Positions 1 to 7,795 of a stretch of 64,000 nt of DNA are shown here, in pieces. The stretch lies in the NCBI RefSeq assembly GCF_000024405.1, contig NC_013517.1, positions 2,945,989-3,009,988 on the forward strand, written 5' to 3'. Below the pieces are notes generated by a model. The model was given only the letters and a program-made list of their open reading frames with translations. It searched no databases and was not told the DNA's origin. Every line of letters starts with the position of its first letter. Position 1 is the first letter of the stretch. Source of the DNA: Sebaldella termitidis ATCC 33386 (GTDB lineage: Bacteria; Fusobacteriota; Fusobacteriia; Fusobacteriales; Leptotrichiaceae). The position numbers were made by a program, and so were the translations under genes.

Positions 1-417
1 ATCACTACCGCAGATAAAGAAACAGCTAAAAAGCTGAATATTCAGGATGAAAGCAAAATTTACTGTCTTGAACGGATAAGACTGGCGGATGAGGTTCCAA
101 TTATGATTGAAAAAACATATTTACCCCTGTCAAGATTTCCAAGACTTACAAAAAATGACTTTGTCAAAAATCCTATGTATACAGTTTTTATAAACGAGTA
201 CAATGTAACTTTTGAAAAAGCAGTAGAGAAATTTTCAGTTGCTTATCCCGGCAGAGATACAGCTAAAAAGCTTTTGCTCACACAGAATATTCCCTGCATA
301 AAACTGGAAAGAACAACATACGAAAGTGAAAGAGTTATTGAATACACAGTAGGCATTATAAGGGGTGACAGATTTCAGTTTGAAGTAACTCTGGACAATA
401 ACAGAAGACATTTTTAA
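1..417 (+). CDS. GntR-family regulator, C-terminal UTRA domain (5' truncated)
   Basis: The reading frame is open from the first base, so the gene begins upstream and only about 138 C-terminal residues are seen. The segment reads like a UTRA effector-binding domain: a typical LERIRLADEVPIMIE strand, then a PYLP-like KTYLPLSRFP stretch and a final VGIIRGDRFQFEV strand. UTRA domains of GntR (HutC-type) repressors bind small ligands, often sugar phosphates. The next gene, 45 bp downstream on the same strand, is agaS, so this regulator probably controls amino-sugar use and responds to a sugar phosphate (inference). The DNA-binding domain is outside the window. Confidence 0.85.
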   Translation: MTTADKETAKKLNIQDESKIYCLERIRLADEVPIMIEKTYLPLSRFPRLTKNDFVKNPMYTVFINEYNVTFEKAVEKFSVAYPGRDTAKKLLLTQNIPCIKLERTTYESERVIEYTVGIIRGDRFQFEVTLDNNRRHF

Positions 418-462
418 AACATTTATTATTTTATCTTATCAAAAAATTTTTAGGAGGAAGCC

Positions 463-1593
463 ATGGAATTAAAATATGAAACAATCAAAGAAATCAAACA
501 GCAAAAAAAATTATGGATTGAGCTGCTTGATTCTCTTAGCCAGAAAAACGGGGAGATCAGAGACTTTTTAAAATCAGTAAATGCAGATGAAAGAAAAATT
601 ATTTTTACAGGTGCCGGAACTTCAGAATTTGTAGGAAATACTCTCTTGCCTAATGTAAAAGATAATTTCCGATCTGTTGCCACTACAGATATAGTGGAAA
701 ATCCGGAAACTTATTTGAAAAAAGATGATAAAATTATGCTTGTTTCTTTTGCAAGATCAGGTAACAGTCCTGAAAGTCTTGCAGCTGTGGATCTTGCAGA
801 TCAGCTTGTAGACGATATAGCCCACTTTGTTATTACATGCAGTGAAGAAGGAGCTCTTTCACAAAATTCCAAAGGTAAGAAAAAAACTTATGTATGGTAT
901 ACTCCTAAAGCTTCCAATGATAAAGGATTTGCTATGACAAGCAGCTTTACATGCATGCTTTTAAGCGGACTTTACATTTTCGGAAACATTGACGGCTCGG
1001 AATTAAGAACTATGATAGAAAATACAATAAAAGAAATAGAAAATCAGGAGACAAACTTTGAAAAATATATAAAAGAACTCATCGGTCTGGATATAGAACG
1101 GATCGTATATTTGGGAAGCGGAACACTCAGAGCTCTTTCCGAAGAAGCAACACTAAAATGTCTTGAACTCACAGGCGGTAAGTTGAACGTTTTCTATAAT
1201 TCACCGCTTAGCTTCAGACATGGACCAAAATCAATAGTTAATGAAAAAACTTTAGTAATAAATCTTATGTCAAACTGTGATTACACAAGAAAGTATGAAA
1301 TTGACCTGATTAAGCAGATGCATGACGAAAAAAGCAAAAAATATCTTGCTGCCCTTGATGTAAAACACGACAAAGAAATAGAATCAAATGTAGTTTACTA
1401 TATTTCATTTAATAACTCTACACTTGCAGGGTATCCAGAGATAATTAATGCTTTTATTTATATATATTTCGCACAGCTCTTTGCATATACCAAATCTGAA
1501 AGCCTCGGCTTTAATCCTGACGATCCCTGCCCTACCGGAGAAGTAAGCAGAGTCGTTCATGGTGTTAAGATCTATCCTTATGAAAAAAAATAA
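463..1593 (+). CDS. agaS: AgaS-family SIS-domain sugar isomerase/deaminase
   Basis: The 376-residue protein has two SIS (sugar isomerase) domains. The first has the phosphosugar loop TGAGTSEFVG near residue 50 and SFARSGNSPES near residue 100. The second has LGSGTLRALSEEATLKCLEL near residue 215, followed by SPLSFRHGPKS. This arrangement and length match AgaS, a galactosamine-6-phosphate deaminase/isomerase (tagatose-6-phosphate ketose/aldose isomerase) of cytoplasmic amino-sugar catabolism. GGAGGAAGCC precedes the ATG. A GntR/UTRA gene lies immediately upstream on the same strand and a terminator follows. Substrate specificity (galactosamine versus another hexosamine phosphate) cannot be decided from sequence. 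Confidence 0.9.
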   Translation: MELKYETIKEIKQQKKLWIELLDSLSQKNGEIRDFLKSVNADERKIIFTGAGTSEFVGNTLLPNVKDNFRSVATTDIVENPETYLKKDDKIMLVSFARSGNSPESLAAVDLADQLVDDIAHFVITCSEEGALSQNSKGKKKTYVWYTPKASNDKGFAMTSSFTCMLLSGLYIFGNIDGSELRTMIENTIKEIENQETNFEKYIKELIGLDIERIVYLGSGTLRALSEEATLKCLELTGGKLNVFYNSPLSFRHGPKSIVNEKTLVINLMSNCDYTRKYEIDLIKQMHDEKSKKYLAALDVKHDKEIESNVVYYISFNNSTLAGYPEIINAFIYIYFAQLFAYTKSESLGFNPDDPCPTGEVSRVVHGVKIYPYEKK

Positions 1594-1600
1594 ATAATAT

Positions 1601-1648
1601 AAAAATCAGAACCTTCTGTAAAAACAGAAATACGGTTCTGATTTTTTA
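1601..1648 (+). terminator. Intrinsic terminator after agaS
   Basis: The inverted repeat AATCAGAACC (1604-1613) / GGTTCTGATT (1634-1643) is followed by a T-run. It lies directly downstream of agaS. Confidence 0.85.
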
Positions 1649-1684
1649 TATTATCTAAAGTTTATATCATACTTAATTTATAGA

Positions 1685-2113
1685 TTATTTTGATTTTCTT
1701 CGGCTTTTCATATCTTTTTCTACGAATCCCTTAGCTTCTTCCCTTGAAAGCTCTCTGTGTTTATTCATTTCCATGAACTGATCTGTCTTCCATTCCAAAA
1801 ACTGATTGTAATATTTTTCATATGTCTCTGGTTTTGAGTTTTGAAAAGTCATCAGAGATCTGTAATATAATTCAATATCCCCGTCAGTAAAAGAAGAAAA
1901 CTTTTTATTTTCCTGCATAAAAGCAAGTTCTTCTTTAGTAAATGTCATTTTTCTCACATTATCTCCATACTGCACTATTCCTGCCCCTATAAAAGCTATT
2001 AATAAAAAAATTATTCTTTTTTTCCATGACCATTTTTTTATTATCAGAGAATAAATTCCCCATATGATTGCCGCTGCCATAATAATTATACCAATAACCA
2101 TAATAAAATTCAT
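1685..2113 (-). CDS. Small membrane protein of unknown function
   Basis: The 142-residue protein has two hydrophobic helices at the N-terminus (about residues 3-25 and 33-48). A polar, charged C-terminal region follows, rich in K, E and aromatic residues (TFTKEELAFMQENKKF onward). It is probably anchored in the cytoplasmic membrane with a soluble tail. The start ATG at 2113 has an AGGAGGG ribosome binding site. I recognise no family. It is monocistronic between agaS and nox, which lie on either side. Confidence 0.7.
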   Translation of the reverse strand: MNFIMVIGIIIMAAAIIWGIYSLIIKKWSWKKRIIFLLIAFIGAGIVQYGDNVRKMTFTKEELAFMQENKKFSSFTDGDIELYYRSLMTFQNSKPETYEKYYNQFLEWKTDQFMEMNKHRELSREEAKGFVEKDMKSRRKSK

Positions 2114-2227
2114 TTTTCCCTCCTGTAGTAATTTTTATTTTGCTATTAAATTTAACATGTTTATTTACATATGTCAATTTTTCAAAAAATAAATATATCA
2201 TACTCACTTTAAAATTATTGCCTAAAA

Positions 2228-2268
2228 TAAAAAACCGAATTAGTTTTTATATAAAATCCGGTTTTCAT
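2228..2268 (-). terminator. Terminator of nox
   Basis: On the minus strand, AAAACCGGATTT and AATTCGGTTTT form a stem that ends in a T-run, 26 bp after the nox stop codon. Confidence 0.7.
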
Positions 2269-2293
2269 TTATTATTTTTATTTATATTCAGTT

Positions 2294-3625
2294 TTACTTT
2301 AATGCATTCAGACCTGCAAGATTTAGGAAATTCCAAGGCTTGTTAAAATGCGGCTGGAAGAAGAAATCTATAAATGCCAGTTCATCAATAGTCATATTAT
2401 TCTGTATGCATACAGATATTGTATTTATTGACTGAGTCAGATCAGCTTTTGAATTCAGCTGTGCTCCTATTATTCTTCTTGATTCCTTTTCAAAAACAAC
2501 CTTTAATGTTACTTTCTCATATGTAGGCATAAATTCCGGTCTGTAATTATCTACAGCATAAACTATATCCACATCTATTCCTTTTTTCTTAGCCTCTTCT
2601 TCTGTAATTCCTGTAGATGCCATATTATTTTCATATATTTTTATTCCTGAAGTTCCCTGTGTTCCCGGATGCTTTATTTTATCGCCTTCAAGATTAATTG
2701 CTGCAAGTGTTCCCATTCTTACTGCATTTGTAGCAAGAGGGATATACATATATTCTCTTGTCGGATTATAATAAACTGAACAGCAGTCTCCGGCAGCCAT
2801 TACATCTTTATCACTTGTTCTCATATATTCATCTACTTTTATCGCACCATTTGGAAGCATATCAAGCTGTCCCTTGAATATATCAGTATTCGGTCTGAAA
2901 CCTACACTCATAATTACCATATCAGCTTCATATGTATTTTTATCAGTAATTACTCTTTTTACAGTTCCGTTTTCACCTTCGAATTTCATTACCTTTTCAG
3001 ATACTGCTACTGTTATTCCGTGTTCTCTGAAAGTTTTTTCAGCTACATCAGTAAAATCTTTATCCAGATATTTACTTAGAATTCTGTCCTCTGCATCTAT
3101 AAGTACTACTTCTTTTCCTTCCTCTCTGAATGCTTCAACCAGCTCCACACCTATATATCCAGCTCCCACTACCACTACTTTTTTTGAGTTTTTAGCTGTT
3201 TCGATAATCTCATTTGAATGATTAAAATTTTTAGAAAGTAAGATATTATCCATGTCTATTCCTTCAATTCTTGGAATAATAGGCCAAGAACCAGAAGTAA
3301 TTATCAGTTTATCAAAAGTCTCTTCAAACTCCAGTCCTGTATCCAGATTTTTCACTACAGCTTTCTTTCCTTTTATATCTATACTGACAACATCATGTTT
3401 CATTTTTGTATTTACATTTAATTCTTTCAATTTTTCAGGTGAACAGTAAAACAATCCCTGAGGGTCTTTTACCACTCCACCCACATATAATGCAATTCCG
3501 CAAGATAAAAATGATATATTGTCGTTTCTTTCAAATACGGTTATGTCTGCATCAGGGTTTATTCTTTTAGCATTTAATATTGCAGCTGTTCCTGCATGTG
3601 TACATCCTACTACTATTATTTTCAT
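2294..3625 (-). CDS. nox: NADH oxidase / CoA-disulfide reductase family flavoprotein
   Basis: The 443-residue protein belongs to the pyridine-nucleotide-disulfide oxidoreductase family. It has an N-terminal FAD-binding motif (VVGCTHAGTAA, residues 5-15), a single redox-active cysteine in SFLSCGIAL (Cys42), a second dinucleotide fold VVVVGAGYIGVELVEAF near residue 150, an FAD motif MAAGDCCSVY near residue 280, and a C-terminal dimerisation domain. A lone cysteine at this position is typical of water-forming NADH oxidase (Nox) and of CoA-disulfide reductases. The likely role is NAD+ regeneration and oxygen removal in the cytoplasm of an anaerobe. The promoter carries a striking palindrome (see 3697-3751). 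Nox and CoADR cannot be separated by sequence reading alone. Confidence 0.9.
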   Translation of the reverse strand: MKIIVVGCTHAGTAAILNAKRINPDADITVFERNDNISFLSCGIALYVGGVVKDPQGLFYCSPEKLKELNVNTKMKHDVVSIDIKGKKAVVKNLDTGLEFEETFDKLIITSGSWPIIPRIEGIDMDNILLSKNFNHSNEIIETAKNSKKVVVVGAGYIGVELVEAFREEGKEVVLIDAEDRILSKYLDKDFTDVAEKTFREHGITVAVSEKVMKFEGENGTVKRVITDKNTYEADMVIMSVGFRPNTDIFKGQLDMLPNGAIKVDEYMRTSDKDVMAAGDCCSVYYNPTREYMYIPLATNAVRMGTLAAINLEGDKIKHPGTQGTSGIKIYENNMASTGITEEEAKKKGIDVDIVYAVDNYRPEFMPTYEKVTLKVVFEKESRRIIGAQLNSKADLTQSINTISVCIQNNMTIDELAFIDFFFQPHFNKPWNFLNLAGLNALK

Positions 3626-3696
3626 ATTTACATCTCCCTTTTGTGAAAAATTTACTTTTTTATTTTATACGCTTGTCATTAATTATTTATAGCTCT

Positions 3697-3751
3697 ATTT
3701 TACAACATTTTGTAAAATTGTCAAGCAAAGAAAATAATTTGATAATCAAAT
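3697..3751 (-). promoter_or_regulatory. nox promoter with two palindromes
   Basis: Read on the minus strand, -35 is TTGACA (3719-3724) and -10 is TAAAAT (3697-3702), with a 16-bp spacer. The -10 and spacer lie inside a perfect inverted repeat, ATTTTACAA-CATT-TTGTAAAAT (3697-3718). A second perfect palindrome, ATTTGATAATCAAAT (3737-3751), sits just upstream of -35. The layout suggests repression at the inner site and a second regulator site outside it. The regulator is not identified. Confidence 0.6.
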
Positions 3752-3770
3752 GAAACTATTTTTTCACAAG

Positions 3771-4784
3771 TTAAATTTCACATTCTTTGGAATTTTTTAA
3801 GATTTCACGAATAATGAGACTTCCTTTATTATTTTTCAAATTTTGTGAGCTTATGCTGTTCTTCCAGTATTTACTTCCTTTTACATTATGAAAAAGCCCC
3901 AATGTATGCCGTAAAAATAAATGAGTTCTTTCATTATTCATTTCCATCTTTTCCAAATAAGGAATCATTTTTTCCAGTACTTGATATCTGGAAATATTCT
4001 CTTCTCCGTTATTATAGAAAGAATTAACTTCTGCCAAAAGCATGGGATTATCATAAAATTCCCTGCCTATCATAACACCGTCCACATATTTAAGATGCTC
4101 TGTTATATCTTCCTTTGTTTTTATTCCACCGTTTATTTCAATCTGCATATACGGCTTTTCAGCTTTCAGCCTGTATACCTCATCATATCTGAGAGGTGGA
4201 ACTTCTCTGTTCTGTTTTGGATCAAGCCCCGCCAGAACTGCTATTCTGGCATGTACAGTATATCTGTCTGCCCCCGCCTTTTCTATAATATTTATAAAAT
4301 TCAGCATATCTTCATATTTATCAAAAAGTGTTTTTTCGGCATTATCAGGAAGTATTCCTTTACCGTCTATCCCTATTCTGTGTTTTATAGTAACAGCTTT
4401 TCCTGTAGCCTCTTTTATTGCTTTCAGGATATCCAGAACAAGTTCCGGGTAAGCCATGAGACATGCTCCCATCATATTTCCGGAAACTCTGTCTGACGGA
4501 CATCCCACATTTAGATTTATTTCATCATAAGCATAATTTTCAGCTGTTTTTACAGCTTTATATGCATCCTCAGGAGTCGTAGCAGCTATCTGAAGCGCTA
4601 TCGGATGTTCTGCTTCGTCAAAGCCCAAAATACGCTCCAGATCGCCGTGTATAATTGCCTGTGCAGTGACCATTTCCGTATATAACAGAACATCTTTATT
4701 TATCATACGGACAAAATTTCTAAAATATCTGTCTGTTTTATCTACCATGGGTGCTACACTTATTACAGGCTTTTTTAATTTCAT
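3771..4784 (-). CDS. dusA: tRNA-dihydrouridine synthase, DusA type
   Basis: This enzyme reduces uridines in the tRNA D-loop using FMN and NAD(P)H. It is a TIM barrel with SVAPMVDKTDRYFRNF at the N-terminus, NLNVGCPSDRV around residue 95 (the catalytic Cys is in the GCPS motif), KHRIGID, and the FMN-phosphate-binding GGI and GVMIGRE motifs. The RTHLFLRHTLGLFHNVKG segment in the C-terminal helical domain favours DusA. The start is set at the ATG at 4784 because GGAAGG lies 7 bases upstream of it; a longer frame would begin at TTG 4799 and include that ribosome binding site. The protein is 337 residues. Confidence 0.92.
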   Translation of the reverse strand: MKLKKPVISVAPMVDKTDRYFRNFVRMINKDVLLYTEMVTAQAIIHGDLERILGFDEAEHPIALQIAATTPEDAYKAVKTAENYAYDEINLNVGCPSDRVSGNMMGACLMAYPELVLDILKAIKEATGKAVTIKHRIGIDGKGILPDNAEKTLFDKYEDMLNFINIIEKAGADRYTVHARIAVLAGLDPKQNREVPPLRYDEVYRLKAEKPYMQIEINGGIKTKEDITEHLKYVDGVMIGREFYDNPMLLAEVNSFYNNGEENISRYQVLEKMIPYLEKMEMNNERTHLFLRHTLGLFHNVKGSKYWKNSISSQNLKNNKGSLIIREILKNSKECEI

Positions 4785-4869
4785 TTTATTTCCTTCCAAT
4801 CATTCTGTCCCTGTTTTTTGATTAATATTTAAATTTAAGATATCTATAAAACAAGGTACTAATCTATAA

Positions 4870-6057
4870 TTATTTTTCCAAATATTCTTTTATTACTGCA
4901 GCCATTGTTTTAGCCGAAATTCTCAGGCTTTCCTCATCAATATTGAATTTTGGATGGTGATGCGGATACCAGACATCTCCTTCCGGTTTTGCTCCCACAT
5001 AATAATATGCTCCCGGAATCTTTTCCAGATAATAGGCCATGTCCTCAGACCCTGTTACCTGTCCGCAGTCTAAAAAGTCTTTTACTTCATTAAGCTCCGA
5101 ATTTTTTATAGCATTAACCACAAGCTCCGTCATTTCCGGATTATTTACCAGAACCGGATAATCATGCGAATAAATCAATTCATAAGTACATTTATAGGCT
5201 TTCATTATTCCGTCCAGTATTGTTTCAAATTCTTCTTTTACCTGCTCTCTTACCTCGCCGGACAGTGTTCTTACATCTCCTTCAAGCTCTACATGATCAT
5301 TTATTACATTAAATGATCCCTTTCCGTCAAAAGAACCGATAGTTACCACTGCTGTTTCCAGAGGATTAACTCTTCTGCTTACTATGGACTGGACACCCAC
5401 CACAAAGTGTGAAGCTGCCACTATAGGATCATTTGACAGATGCGGCATTGACCCGTGTCCTCCTTTTCCGTTAATCCTTACTTTAAAATATGATCTTCCC
5501 GCCTGCGTTACTCCCGAATGATATCCCACAGTACCGAGAGGTGCTGTTGTCATTACATGAATACCGAATATCGAATCTACATCATCTAAAATACCTGATT
5601 CCATAATTGTCTTTGCTCCGCCGGGAGGTGTCTCTTCTGCAGGCTGGTGTACAAACTTTATTGTACCGTCTATGTCCTCTTTCATCCCTATGAGAATATC
5701 TGCAAGAATCATAAGGTATGCAGTATGGCCGTCATGTCCGCAGGCATGCATAACTCCGGGGTTCTGCGATTTATATTCTATATCATTTTCTTCCTGAATG
5801 GGAAGTGCATCAAAATCAGCTCTTACTGCTGCTGTTTTTCCGGGATTTTTCCCTTTCAGAGTTACTACTATCCCGTTTCCTCCGCCTATATTAGTTACTA
5901 TCTCCACATCTTTCCCTTTATAAAAATCAGCAATATATGCAGCTGTCCCCGTTTCATGAAAAGAAAGCTCCGGATGCATGTGCAGATACCTTCTTATCTG
6001 TACTATCTCATCATATCTCCTGTCAATTTCCTGATAAACCTTTTTTATATCTAACAT
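4870..6057 (-). CDS. M20-family amidohydrolase (N-acyl amino acid / hippurate hydrolase type)
   Basis: This 395-residue cytoplasmic metallopeptidase has ADFDALPIQEEN near residue 80 and HACGHDGHTAYL near residues 104-114, with Cys106 and His108 as likely metal ligands. It also has HQPAEETPPGG, a dimerisation domain (GGHGSMPHLSNDP), and a final HHPKFNIDE motif. These are standard for the M20D subfamily (HipO, AmaA, YxeP-like), which hydrolyses N-acyl amino acids or similar amides. The start has AAAGGAG upstream. The gene overlaps no neighbour and is followed by dusA in the same direction. The exact substrate is unknown. Confidence 0.9.
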   Translation of the reverse strand: MLDIKKVYQEIDRRYDEIVQIRRYLHMHPELSFHETGTAAYIADFYKGKDVEIVTNIGGGNGIVVTLKGKNPGKTAAVRADFDALPIQEENDIEYKSQNPGVMHACGHDGHTAYLMILADILIGMKEDIDGTIKFVHQPAEETPPGGAKTIMESGILDDVDSIFGIHVMTTAPLGTVGYHSGVTQAGRSYFKVRINGKGGHGSMPHLSNDPIVAASHFVVGVQSIVSRRVNPLETAVVTIGSFDGKGSFNVINDHVELEGDVRTLSGEVREQVKEEFETILDGIMKAYKCTYELIYSHDYPVLVNNPEMTELVVNAIKNSELNEVKDFLDCGQVTGSEDMAYYLEKIPGAYYYVGAKPEGDVWYPHHHPKFNIDEESLRISAKTMAAVIKEYLEK

Positions 6058-6070
6058 TTTTTCAGCTCCT

Positions 6071-6586
6071 TTATTTATAATTTATTACTTCTGTTATTTT
6101 ATAAGCATTATTTTCTTTTGTAATCTGAATAATAATAGCAGAGTCATCATCCTGAATATATCTGAGAGCATAAATTCCATAACCTGAATCAGGGTCATCC
6201 ATAAAAAAGTCTATTAAAAAATTATCATAATTCAGATTATTCAATATTTTTACAAATCCTGCGGGATTCATTCCTTCATCTGCAAGCAATCCCTGAATTT
6301 CCCCGGTATTTATATCTTTTGAAAATGCAGATTTATAATTCGATATATTTATATTTTTATAATTCTTTATCAATATTTCTCTTGTATCAAAAATATCTTT
6401 TACTGTTTCTTCAGCCTCTTTCTCACTGCTTACTTTGAATTTCGATTCTTTTTGATATATAATAAGGTTTTGGGCTGCTGTTTTATAATCCTTCCCGTCT
6501 ATATATTTTATTATATTTTCTGTTGTCATTTCCGGGAAAATAACAAAACTCAGCAACAATACTCCTACAAATACCAGCTTCTTCAT
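6071..6586 (-). CDS. Secreted protein of unknown function
   Basis: The 171-residue protein begins with a signal peptide (MKKLVFVGVLLLSFVIFPE) with no clear lipobox, so export to the periplasm is likely. The remainder is rich in I, N, K and D. It has two repeated-looking segments ending in IIIQITKENNAYKITEVINYK, a pattern seen in small beta-rich periplasmic proteins. AGGAGG precedes the ATG. The gene ends 13 bp before the M20 hydrolase start, so the two may be co-transcribed. I recognise no family. Confidence 0.7.
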   Translation of the reverse strand: MKKLVFVGVLLLSFVIFPEMTTENIIKYIDGKDYKTAAQNLIIYQKESKFKVSSEKEAEETVKDIFDTREILIKNYKNINISNYKSAFSKDINTGEIQGLLADEGMNPAGFVKILNNLNYDNFLIDFFMDDPDSGYGIYALRYIQDDDSAIIIQITKENNAYKITEVINYK

Positions 6587-6734
6587 TTTTCCTCCTAAAA
6601 TTTTATTTTTACGCTTAATATAAATAATACCTGAATTAACAATAAAAATCTAGTCTTTTTCGCTAAAAAAATTAAAATCTGTTTCCCGCATTCTTCAATA
6701 GAGATTTATGATTAAAAACAGAAATCCGCAGATA

Positions 6735-6764
6735 AGAAAAAACCGGTTTATTTGAACCGGTTCT
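6735..6764 (-). terminator. Terminator of the nrd operon
   Basis: Two AACCGGTT arms (6741-6748 and 6755-6762) form a stem, followed on the minus strand by TTTTT. It lies just downstream of nrdF. Confidence 0.85.
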
Positions 6765-6777
6765 TTTAGAAAATTTA

Positions 6778-7773
6778 TTATATATCAAGATCTGTGTCAG
6801 CTCCAAAATCGAAATCATCATCATGCAGATGAACTATTTCCAAAGCTTTTTCATAATTTGTCGATTTTTTAGAGAAAAAGTCATGCTGTGTAGTTTCCAC
6901 GTTAAGTCCGTTTAATACTATAGGATTCACTTCTTTCACCTCAAACTCTTCATCGAATCCCAGATTCATCAGCGCTTTATTCGCATTATATCTTATATAT
7001 TCTTTTACATCACCAGATAAGCCTATTTCTGTATATACCTCATCAGTGTATTTTAATTCATTTTCATACAGCACATACATGAGCTCCTTTAGATTTTTCT
7101 CTATTCTCTGTTGATCTTCAGGAGTAAATTTTTTGAAGAATTCCTGTGCCAGAAGCCCTACAAATACTCCGTGTATTGATTCATCCGCTATTATTTTTTT
7201 TATTATATCACAGCTGGCCCCCATCTGTCCCTGGCCTGCAAGCCACAGAGGAAGAAAAAATCCGCTGTAGAATAAGAATGTTTCCAGTAGTACAGACGAA
7301 CTCAGAGCCATGAATATCTCCTCGTCAGTAGCGTCCTTTTTATCTAATTTTCTATAATAAGAATCTATTGTTCTTGCCTTAAACTGAAGATATTCATTTT
7401 CCTGCACCCAGTTAAATATTTCATTTATCTCCGGAGTTGTTGCCACAGTAGTAAATATTGTTGAATATGACTTCGCATGAATAGTTTCCATCATACACAT
7501 ATAAGACAGCACAGATTTATTCTGAAGCGAATCTATATGATCTATTACTTTCGGCATTCCAGTGTGACTCTGTAATGTATCAAGAAGTGTAAGTCCTCCC
7601 AGTGCTTTCTTATATGCCTCTCTCATTTCCTGCTCCAGTGAATTCCATGAATCTATATCCTTTGAAGGTATATATTCCGTATCTATCCAAAATTGTTTCA
7701 GGTTCTGCTCCCAAAACATTTCCACATAATCATTTTCCGGTGTATTCCAGTTAACCGCAATGTATTTTTCCAT
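6778..7773 (-). CDS. nrdF: Class Ib ribonucleotide reductase, small (radical) subunit
   Basis: NrdF carries the dimetal-tyrosyl radical that starts ribonucleotide reduction. The 331-residue sequence has the ferritin-like ligand segments MCMMETIHAKSYSTIF (Glu and His ligands) and IIADESIHGVFVGLLAQEFF (Glu and His ligands), with NWNTPENDYVEMFWEQN at the N-terminus. The start is placed at the ATG at 7773, preceded by AAGGTGG. A longer frame from 7821 overlaps nrdE and has no better ribosome binding site. The gene follows nrdE after 22 bp and is the last gene of the operon. NrdI upstream implies a dimanganese cofactor is possible (established for the family). Confidence 0.95.
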   Translation of the reverse strand: MEKYIAVNWNTPENDYVEMFWEQNLKQFWIDTEYIPSKDIDSWNSLEQEMREAYKKALGGLTLLDTLQSHTGMPKVIDHIDSLQNKSVLSYMCMMETIHAKSYSTIFTTVATTPEINEIFNWVQENEYLQFKARTIDSYYRKLDKKDATDEEIFMALSSSVLLETFLFYSGFFLPLWLAGQGQMGASCDIIKKIIADESIHGVFVGLLAQEFFKKFTPEDQQRIEKNLKELMYVLYENELKYTDEVYTEIGLSGDVKEYIRYNANKALMNLGFDEEFEVKEVNPIVLNGLNVETTQHDFFSKKSTNYEKALEIVHLHDDDFDFGADTDLDI

Positions 7774-7795
7774 ATTTATTTCCACCTTTCCTTTT

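Noticed and set aside
3737-3751. FNR box at the nox promoter
   Set aside because: The half-sites TTGAT and ATCAA are present but separated by one base instead of four.
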